In this document: positions 50,618 to 57,734 of the stretch, one piece after another
Layout of the letters: the number at the start of each line of letters is the position of its first letter
Position numbering within the stretch: position 1 is the stretch's first letter
From: Burkholderiaceae bacterium
Lineage (GTDB): Bacteria; Pseudomonadota; Gammaproteobacteria; Burkholderiales; Burkholderiaceae_C
Reading direction: 5' to 3'
DNA length: 64,000 bases
NCBI GenBank assembly: GCA_018780645.1
Contig: JADMJJ010000007.1
Span: forward strand, 62,001 to 126,000
Notes under the pieces: model-generated
The model's input: the letters and a program-made list of their open reading frames with translations, nothing else
Databases searched by the model: none
What the model was told of the DNA's origin: nothing
Program-made: the position numbers and the translations under genes

Positions 50618-51172
50618 TCAGGCGTCGCGGTCACTTGCTAGCGCTTGAAGTTTGAGGACGGTGGCCCAGTTTCTCGTGGTGGCTCCTCTGCCCGCCTTGC
50701 CCAGGAGCGATTTCGCAGCCTTGCTTTCCAGTATGCCCGCAGCGCAGAGCAGGTACGCGGCATGTTTGCCTAATGCGTACTTCTCGGGAGCTACGACGAG
50801 CGACTGTACTGCGGCTAGCGCCGACAGCGCCGTGGCGTCTTGAGTGAACGCGACCAGAAAGCTTGAATGCTCATGCACCGCCGCGTCGATCGAGTTCTCC
50901 GAGATGATGGCATCGAGTTCACGTGCCGACTTGACGATGACGGGCACCTCAACCTTCAGCCGAGATGAGATCGCTGCTGCGATGATGGCCGAGTGTTTCA
51001 GCGGCGTGCCAGTTGGGGTGCAGAAAACCGCGTTGCCGCTGTTGAGCAGCGTGGCTACCCCTGTGTAGCCCAGGTCAGAGAGGAGGGCGCGCAGCTCAGC
51101 CATGGGAACACGCTTGGCTTTGCCAACGTTGACGCCGCGTAGAAGAGCTACGAATATTGGCACTTGCGACAC
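50618..51172 (-). CDS. DUF1697 family protein
   Basis: IFVALLRGVNVGKAKRVPMAELRALLSDLGYTGVATLLNSGNAVF. Confidence 0.88.
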   Translation of the reverse strand: MSQVPIFVALLRGVNVGKAKRVPMAELRALLSDLGYTGVATLLNSGNAVFCTPTGTPLKHSAIIAAAISSRLKVEVPVIVKSARELDAIISENSIDAAVHEHSSFLVAFTQDATALSALAAVQSLVVAPEKYALGKHAAYLLCAAGILESKAAKSLLGKAGRGATTRNWATVLKLQALASDRDA

Positions 51173-51252
51173 CTAGCTTTCAAGTTGGGCGGCAGCAGGC
51201 AGCGTGGCCTGCATTGGCTCCGCGCGCCCAATCTGCCGCAATAAGGATTGGC

Positions 51253-52428
51253 TCAAGCCGGCCCGGTGAACACCGTCAACACACCCGTATAACCATACAA
51301 ATGATGGTGAGCAATCTCGCCACCGGCAAAGAAGCCGGCCAGCGGCACATCGCCCAGGGCATGCCTGACGATGGCAAGTTCGGCCGAGGGGCCGCCGAAG
51401 TGCGGTCCGCCGCGGCCGGTGCAGCTGATGTAGATGGCGGCGGCGATGCGGGTGCCGGGTTGGCCGGAGGGCACGTCTTGACCCTGGCCCTCAACCTCCT
51501 CGCGGATTTCGCTGCAGATGCGCACCAGATCACGCCGCGCAGCCTCGGTGTTGCGGCGGCAGAAGGTCAGCTGGGTGCCGGGTTCCACCTGTTCGGCAAT
51601 GGCGAGACCGCGGTCCAGCGGGGTGAGGCCCAGGAGATGGCGCACCCGGGTGGCAGGCCCGAACTGGCCGGTGCGCGGCGTTGCTTCGTCAGATGCTTCG
51701 CCGGCGTCAACCAGGCCGACCAGGGTCTGGCGCAGCTGGGCCAGGGCTTCGCGGTGGTCCAGGGCGGTGAGGCCCAGATCGCGCAGCAGACAATCGAGTG
51801 CCGGTTCGTCGTCGAGCTGGGCCACCCGGTTGCTCTCGCTGCGGGTGATGCGACGTGTCGGCCCGACCGGCTGGCACCCCTGGGTGACGCGGGAGATCAG
51901 GCTCACCTCCGGGCCGACGGCCAGGCCGGACAGGCCGCCCTGGAACAGGCCGTTGGCGATCTGCCAGGCCTGGGTGCGGGCGCTGGCCACCCCGCCGAAC
52001 AGATAGCCGCTGGCGGTGCGTGCGCTCATCTCCGCAATCAGCTCGGCGGCGTCGGCGGTGCTGGGATCGACATGCACCTGCGCGCTGTGTACTGCAAACG
52101 TGCCCAGGGGTGCCCCGCCGGAGAACAGACGGTAGTGGCTGCGCGGCAGATTGCAGAGCAGCAGGCTCAGTGCCGGCTCGTCGAAGTACTCGACGCCGCT
52201 CGCACTCACGCCTATGCCCACGGCGCCGACCCAGTCCACGCCGGGCCAGCGTTGTTGCAGTTCGGCCAGCAGGGGGGCGGCATGGGGCGCGTAGTGGTCG
52301 GTCAGATAGACCCAACCGAGTGTGGCCGGCATGGCGGATTGCTGGGCCCGCTGCGCTTCCAGCTGGGCGGCGGCCAGCGCCAGGGCGATGCGCCAGTCCG
52401 GGTGGGTGGCGTGGCCGCTGAGAAACAT
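51253..52428 (-). CDS. FIST domain-containing protein (FIST_N and FIST_C)
   Basis: MFLSGHATHPDWRIALALAAAQLEAQ...GWVYLTDHYAPHAAPLLAELQQRWPGVDWVGAVGIGVSASG; AAIYISCTGRGGPHFGGPSAELAIV. Confidence 0.87.
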   Translation of the reverse strand: MFLSGHATHPDWRIALALAAAQLEAQRAQQSAMPATLGWVYLTDHYAPHAAPLLAELQQRWPGVDWVGAVGIGVSASGVEYFDEPALSLLLCNLPRSHYRLFSGGAPLGTFAVHSAQVHVDPSTADAAELIAEMSARTASGYLFGGVASARTQAWQIANGLFQGGLSGLAVGPEVSLISRVTQGCQPVGPTRRITRSESNRVAQLDDEPALDCLLRDLGLTALDHREALAQLRQTLVGLVDAGEASDEATPRTGQFGPATRVRHLLGLTPLDRGLAIAEQVEPGTQLTFCRRNTEAARRDLVRICSEIREEVEGQGQDVPSGQPGTRIAAAIYISCTGRGGPHFGGPSAELAIVRHALGDVPLAGFFAGGEIAHHHLYGYTGVLTVFTGPA

Positions 52429-52438
52429 GAGGCCCGCT

Positions 52439-53146
52439 TCAGCCGGTGCTGCGCTTGCGCGCGGCGGTCTTCTTCGCGGCCGCGGCCCTGCCCGCGCTGG
52501 CGGTCTTGGCGGCCTGCTTGACCATGCCCCCGGCCACTGCACCGGCCACGGCACCGGGCACCGAGGCGGCCTTGCGCAAGGTCTCCCCGGCAGCGTCGAA
52601 CGATTGCTTGACCATCGCGCCGGCCAGGTTCTTGGCCGCGTCGGTGGCGCTGTCCTTCATCGCGTTGGTGGCCAGCTGAGCAAACTGCTGGCTCAGGGCG
52701 CCCCACCATTGCATCGGGTCGACGGCGGCTGCCGCTGCTATCGAGCCTGCCGGTTCGGCCTTCTTTTCGGGTTTGTCCGCCTTCTTGCCGGCGGCAGGCT
52801 GGCCCGTCGCGGCCGAGAACACCGGCATCGGGCTGTCAAGGCCGGGCATCTTGATCTTCAACGTCTCGCTGAGTTCGGCCAGCGGCACGTTCATCGACTT
52901 GAGGGTCGACAGCGTCATGCGCTGCACCTCCAGCGCCTGTATCGTGGCGCCCATCATGCGCGCGTTCTGCTCCAGCCAGAACTGCACGGTGCGCAATTCC
53001 TCGATGCGCTTTTCCAGCTCTTCGGGGTTCAGGGTGGGTGCCACCCATTGGCCGATGTTCGGCAGCGAGGAGCCGGCCGTTTTGACCAGGCCCTGCAGAA
53101 AGTCGAAGCCGGGAACGAACTTGGTGAAGCTGGATGCGTCGGCCAT
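52439..53146 (-). CDS. phaM: PhaM-family polyhydroxyalkanoate granule regulatory protein
   Basis: WVAPTLNPEELEKRIEELRTVQFWLEQNARMMGATIQALEVQRMTLSTLKSMNVPL; Ala/Lys-rich C-terminus AAAAKKTAARKRSTG. Confidence 0.82.
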   Translation of the reverse strand: MADASSFTKFVPGFDFLQGLVKTAGSSLPNIGQWVAPTLNPEELEKRIEELRTVQFWLEQNARMMGATIQALEVQRMTLSTLKSMNVPLAELSETLKIKMPGLDSPMPVFSAATGQPAAGKKADKPEKKAEPAGSIAAAAAVDPMQWWGALSQQFAQLATNAMKDSATDAAKNLAGAMVKQSFDAAGETLRKAASVPGAVAGAVAGGMVKQAAKTASAGRAAAAKKTAARKRSTG

Positions 53147-53193
53147 GGCTGCTGTCTCCGTTTATTGGAGACCTGAGCCTATCACCGGGCGTG

Positions 53194-54168
53194 CTATTTG
53201 TGGGGCTCCACCCGTTCGACGGTGAAGCCGCGCTCGGCCAGCAGCCGGGGCAGGGCCTGCGGGCCTGTCATGTGCAGGGCACCCACGGCGGCCAGCAGCG
53301 GCTTGCCCTGGGCATGCAGGGCGGCGATGCGTTCGGCCATGGCCGGATTGCGCTCGTCGTTGAGCCTGCGCATGGCCCTGCGGTCGGCCTCGTTCTTGAT
53401 GCAGTCGCACCAATCCTCGTAGGCAGCCAGCTCGGACAGGTCGCCTCGGGCCCAGGCCTCGGCCAGGCGCTTCAGCTGGGGGCGCACGCGCTGGCCCTCC
53501 AGCAGCTCGAGCGCCTGCTCGGTCGCCTCCAGGGCCTCGGCCGGGGTGTTCGGGATCAGCGCATCGCGCTGGCCCAGGGCCGTTTCCAGACTGATCAGCG
53601 GGCGCTGGCCGGCCTTGGCAAAGCCGGCCAGCACGAATTCCTGGCCATAGGACGGATCCAGCCCGTCCCAACGGCCGGCCAGCAAGGCGTAGGTCATGAC
53701 CTGCAGCACCGGATGCATGCCGGCCAGCGCGCCGGGCGGCAGACAGGCCAGCGCGGCCTGGCCGTCGAGGCGGCGCTGAAGGGCCGGGCCAATGACTGGC
53801 AACTGCGCAGCCGGGGTGGGCGCGGTCATCACAGCCTGCACCGCCGGGTCGGTGACGTCCAGCTCCAGTGCGAGCACAGCGGTCTGTTGCAGCGCTCGCT
53901 GCAAGGCCGGCCCGGGGTAGATCCAGTCCTGCCGGCCGACATGCAGGGTGCCGTACAGATAGGAATCGCGCCCGTCCTTGGCTATGCGCCACAGTACGCC
54001 GCGATCCTGTGCATCGCGCAGGCCGGCAATCATCTGTTCCTGGCCGGGCATCTGGGCGGTGGGCGGGCAGGTGGCGGGCGGCGCGGCCCGCGCCAGGCCG
54101 CCGACCAGGGCCACCAGGCCGAATAGGGCGCGCGCAAGGCGTTTCACATGTGCGTCGGGCGATGGCAT
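53194..54168 (-). CDS. TraB/GumN-family protein
   Basis: GVLWRIAKDGRDSYLYGTLHVGRQDW; ALHAQGKPLLAAVGALHMTGPQALPRLLAERGFTVERV. Confidence 0.9.
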   Translation of the reverse strand: MPSPDAHVKRLARALFGLVALVGGLARAAPPATCPPTAQMPGQEQMIAGLRDAQDRGVLWRIAKDGRDSYLYGTLHVGRQDWIYPGPALQRALQQTAVLALELDVTDPAVQAVMTAPTPAAQLPVIGPALQRRLDGQAALACLPPGALAGMHPVLQVMTYALLAGRWDGLDPSYGQEFVLAGFAKAGQRPLISLETALGQRDALIPNTPAEALEATEQALELLEGQRVRPQLKRLAEAWARGDLSELAAYEDWCDCIKNEADRRAMRRLNDERNPAMAERIAALHAQGKPLLAAVGALHMTGPQALPRLLAERGFTVERVEPHK

Positions 54169-54215
54169 CGGGTGGCGATTTTTGGCTAAGCTCCGTGGAT
54201 TATCGAGGAGTCCCC

Positions 54216-54629
54216 ATGCCCAGCCTGTTCCACCTGGCCTTTCACGTACGCGACCTGGACGGCGCCCGCCGTTTCTATGGTGACCTGCTCGGTTGCCAGG
54301 AGGGGCGCAGCACCGCGACCTGGGTGGACTTCAACTTCTTCGGCCACCAGATCTCGCTGCACCTGGGCGAGCCCTTTGCCACCACCCGCACCGGCCAGGT
54401 CGGCGGTCATCTGGTGCCCATGCCGCATCTGGGCGTGGTGCTGGAGTTGCCCGAATGGCAGGCACTGGCCGAGCGCCTGCAGGCCGCCGGCACCGAATTC
54501 GTGATGCCGCCGCAGGCGCGTTTCGAGGGGCAGCCCGGCGAGCAGTGGACGATGTTCCTGCTAGACCCGTTTGGCAATCCGCTTGAAATCAAGGGCTTTC
54601 GCTCGCTGGCCACCGTGTTTGACAGCTGA
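54216..54629 (+). CDS. VOC-family (glyoxalase/bleomycin-resistance) protein
   Basis: LFHLAFHVRDLDGARRFYGDLLGCQEGRSTATWVDFNFFGHQISLHL; FLLDPFGNPLEIKGF. Confidence 0.9.
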   Translation: MPSLFHLAFHVRDLDGARRFYGDLLGCQEGRSTATWVDFNFFGHQISLHLGEPFATTRTGQVGGHLVPMPHLGVVLELPEWQALAERLQAAGTEFVMPPQARFEGQPGEQWTMFLLDPFGNPLEIKGFRSLATVFDS

Positions 54630-54718
54630 AACGGGTGGGAATTGACGGGTATTACTGAATATCTGCGCCGCAGGGGTCGTGCCAAACTGCCCGGCGCAGC
54701 AAATCAGGGAATTCAGTC

Positions 54719-55741
54719 ATGGCACGTGTAGATTTGGCCGCCGTCACCCAGTGGATCACGGTGGCGGTGCAGCAGTTTCCGGGCGACCTGGCCACCCAGG
54801 TGGCCGAGCGCCAGGGCGTGACCCGCGCCACTGCGCAAAAAACGTTGAAGCGCCTGATCGAGCTGCAGTGGCTGGTGCGCAAGGGCACGCCGCGCAAGCC
54901 GGTCTACGAGCCCGGCCTGCTGCGCCAGGTCGTGCGCCGCTATCCGCTGGAGGGTCTGGATGAAGACGTGCCCTGGGCGCGCGACTTCGCGCCGCATTTC
55001 GCACTGTCCGACGAGGTGTTCCGCCTCGCCCAGCATGCCTTCACCGAGCTTCTTAACAATGCCGTCGACCACAGCGAGGGCACGAGCGTGACGGTGTCGA
55101 TGCGCCAGACCGGCAGCCATCTGCAGCTGCTGGTGTCGGACGACGGCCGGGGGGTGTTCAACAAGATCAACGAAGTCTTCAAGATCGATGATCCGGCCAT
55201 GGCGATGCTGGAGTTGAGCAAGGGCAAGCTGACCAGCCAGCCCGATCGCCACACCGGCCGCGGCCTGTTCTTCACCGCCAAGATGGCCGATGTGTTCGAT
55301 CTGCATGCCAACGAGACCGCCTACCAGCACCGGGAGTGGGAAGAGGGGTTGTGGCAGCGCGGCCGGCCGGTGTGCCGTTCGGGCACCTCGGTGTTCGTGG
55401 CTTTCGGGCTGGAGTCACGCCGCAGCGTTGATGAGGTGCTGCGGCGCTTCAGCGAGGACGGCAAGGGCTATGACTTCGAGCGCACGCTGGTGCCGCTGAA
55501 GCTGCTGCTGGAGGGCCACTCCGGTCTGGAGTCGCGCTCGCAGGCCAAACGGGTGGGCGCGCGGCTGCAGCAGTTCAAGCGGGCCGACCTCGATTTCGAG
55601 GGCGTCAACGACGTGGGTCATGCCTTTGCCGACGAGCTGTTCCGCGTCTTCGCCCGCCAGCATCCGCAGCTGCGCCTGGTGCCGCTGAACATGGGGCCGC
55701 GGGTGGCGGCGCTGGTGCAAACCATCATCGAGTCGGCTTAG
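54719..55741 (+). CDS. wHTH - HATPase (GHKL) - STAS-like DUF4325 regulatory protein
   Basis: N-terminal winged-helix-like; HAFTELLNNAVDHSEGTSVTVSM...SDDGRGVFNKI...TGRGLFFTAKMAD (GHKL boxes); C-terminal STAS-like DFEGVNDVGHAFADELFRVFARQHP. Confidence 0.82.
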   Translation: MARVDLAAVTQWITVAVQQFPGDLATQVAERQGVTRATAQKTLKRLIELQWLVRKGTPRKPVYEPGLLRQVVRRYPLEGLDEDVPWARDFAPHFALSDEVFRLAQHAFTELLNNAVDHSEGTSVTVSMRQTGSHLQLLVSDDGRGVFNKINEVFKIDDPAMAMLELSKGKLTSQPDRHTGRGLFFTAKMADVFDLHANETAYQHREWEEGLWQRGRPVCRSGTSVFVAFGLESRRSVDEVLRRFSEDGKGYDFERTLVPLKLLLEGHSGLESRSQAKRVGARLQQFKRADLDFEGVNDVGHAFADELFRVFARQHPQLRLVPLNMGPRVAALVQTIIESA

Positions 55742-57645
55742 TCCACCAACTCGTACAGCGCCGACCCGTCCCCGTTGTCCTTGACCAGCTTCACCCGCGG
55801 TGTGGCCGCCAAGTGGGCGATGCCCCCCGCACCCGACTGGAAGCGCAGCTTCACCCCCGGCACCGGCAGCACCCGCCAGTTGCCATCGGCCGTTGGATTG
55901 AAACGCTTGACGCCGGCCAGGTACTGGGCCACCGCCTCGCGGTTCTCCTCGGGTGCATCAACCACGATCTTGCCGGCGTTGGCGCCCGGGAAATTGCCGC
56001 CGCCATTGGCCCGGTAGTTGTTGGTCACGACCAGGAATTCGGCTTCGTCGGCCACCGGCCTGCCCTGATGGCGCAGATTGACGATGCGCCGCCCGCCGCC
56101 CGCCAGGCGTTTGCCATCGGCGTCGTAGCGCGCGGCCTGCGTCACGTCGATCTCGTAGCTGAGGCCATCCAGTGTGTCGAAGTTGTACGAGCGGAACGTC
56201 GGCTCCAGCAGGTCCTGCTCGGGTGCGCCCTTGGGGTCGATCTGTCGGAAGTTGCCGGCCGCCATCTCCAGCCACTCGCGCACCTCGGCGCCTGTCAGCT
56301 TCAGCGCCTTGATGGTGTTCGGGTAGACGTAGAGATCGGCCACGTTCTTGATCGCGATCGTGCCGGCCGGGATGTCGGTATAGCTGTTCCAGCCCTGGCG
56401 GCCACCGGACTTGAACGGTGCCGAGGCCGACAGCAGCGGCAGCTTCTCGTAGGCCGTGCCCTGCACGGCACGGGCCATATAGGCCAGCTGCGCCTGCGAC
56501 ACCACCTGCACCGAGGGGTCATCCATGACCAGCGCGAAATAGCTGTGGATGGGCGCCAGGCTTTGCGCCACCGCGCCGCGCACATAGGCCAGGGTGTCGG
56601 CATGCTCGGTGGCGATGGCGGTGGCCACCCGCGGGTCGGCATCCACCAGCGCGCGGCGGGTGGCGCGCTGGTAGATGGGGCGGATCTCGGCGCGGCTGTC
56701 CACCACCTTCCAGGCGCCCGAGGCATTGTCCAGGCGCAGATCGATCACGCCGAGATGGTCGCCCCAGCGGCCGGGCATCACTGCCGGCACGCCGTGGATG
56801 CTGGCCTTGGCCAGATCGACGCCCGGATAGCCGGCAAAGTCCTTGCCCGGAAACTCGGCATGGGCATGGCCCAGCAGCAGCGCGTCTATGCCCTGTACCT
56901 GAGCCAGCTGCACGGCAGCGTTCTCGGCCAGCGTTCCCGGGTCGGTCTTCTCCAGGCCGCTGTGGGCGATGGCCACCACCAGCTGGGCGCCCTGGGCGCG
57001 AAGCTCGGGCACCAGCCGGCGGGCGGTTTCGACGATGTCTCGGGCCACCACCTTGCCGTCAAGGTTCTGCTTGTCCCAGGTCATGATCTGCGGCGGCACG
57101 AAGCCGATCACGCCGATCTTCAGGACGTGCGGCTGGCCGGCCTCGTCGGTGAAGCGGCGCTCCAGGATCACATAGGGTGTGAAGGCATGACGCTGTGGCG
57201 CATCGGCCAGCATCACATTGGCGCTGACGTAGGGAAACTTCGCGCCGGCAATCGCCCGGCGCAAGAAGGGCAGGCCGTAGTTGAATTCGTGGTTGCCGAT
57301 ATTGGCGGCATCGACCTCCAGCAGGTTCAGGACCTTGTAGGCCGGATGCACCTCGCCCGGCTTCAGCGGCTTGACCTTGGCCACCAGATCGCCCAGTGGG
57401 CTGCCCTGCAGCAGGTCGCCGTTGTCGAACAACAGGCTGTTGCGCGCCTCGGCCCGCGCCGCCTTGATCAGGGTCACGGTCTTGGCCAGGCCGTACTCGT
57501 CGGTCGCCTTGTCCTGGTAATAGTCGTAGTTGACTAGGTTCATGTGCACGTCGCTGGTCTGCAGCAGGCGCAGCTTCAGCTCGGCGGCATGGGCGGTGCT
57601 GGCCAGCAGGGCGGCCAGGAGCAGGAGGCGTGGTGTGGGGCTCAT
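55738..57645 (-). CDS. cpdB: Bifunctional 2',3'-cyclic-nucleotide 2'-phosphodiesterase/3'-nucleotidase
   Basis: LRLLQTSDVHMNLVNYDYYQDKATDEYGLAKTVTLIKAARAE...NSLLFDNGDLLQGSPLGD; signal peptide. Confidence 0.93.
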   Translation of the reverse strand: MSPTPRLLLLAALLASTAHAAELKLRLLQTSDVHMNLVNYDYYQDKATDEYGLAKTVTLIKAARAEARNSLLFDNGDLLQGSPLGDLVAKVKPLKPGEVHPAYKVLNLLEVDAANIGNHEFNYGLPFLRRAIAGAKFPYVSANVMLADAPQRHAFTPYVILERRFTDEAGQPHVLKIGVIGFVPPQIMTWDKQNLDGKVVARDIVETARRLVPELRAQGAQLVVAIAHSGLEKTDPGTLAENAAVQLAQVQGIDALLLGHAHAEFPGKDFAGYPGVDLAKASIHGVPAVMPGRWGDHLGVIDLRLDNASGAWKVVDSRAEIRPIYQRATRRALVDADPRVATAIATEHADTLAYVRGAVAQSLAPIHSYFALVMDDPSVQVVSQAQLAYMARAVQGTAYEKLPLLSASAPFKSGGRQGWNSYTDIPAGTIAIKNVADLYVYPNTIKALKLTGAEVREWLEMAAGNFRQIDPKGAPEQDLLEPTFRSYNFDTLDGLSYEIDVTQAARYDADGKRLAGGGRRIVNLRHQGRPVADEAEFLVVTNNYRANGGGNFPGANAGKIVVDAPEENREAVAQYLAGVKRFNPTADGNWRVLPVPGVKLRFQSGAGGIAHLAATPRVKLVKDNGDGSALYELVD

Positions 57646-57669
57646 GGCCTACATGCTAGCGGCAGATGG

Positions 57670-57734
57670 GGTCGGCCCCGGATTGCATCCGGGCTACGGA
57701 ATCCATGTGGCCCGGATGCAATCCGGGGGCCGAC
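57670..57734. repeat. Long near-perfect inverted repeat (REP-like hairpin)
   Basis: gtcggccccggattgcatccgggctac-ggaatccat-gtggcccggatgcaatccgggggccgac; ~27-28 nt arms differing by one G insertion and one mismatch. Confidence 0.85.

Noticed and set aside
51184-51239. attC-like recombination site (gttgggc...gcccaat with inner dyads) at the edge of the low-GC gene block
   Set aside because: The boxes are in the wrong order for attC (GTTRRRY precedes RYYYAAY instead of RYYYAAC...GTTRRRY), and similar sites are not seen between the other small genes.
55813-57537. 574 aa + strand ORF opposite cpdB
   Set aside because: Antisense shadow ORF; cpdB motifs and signal peptide are on the other strand.
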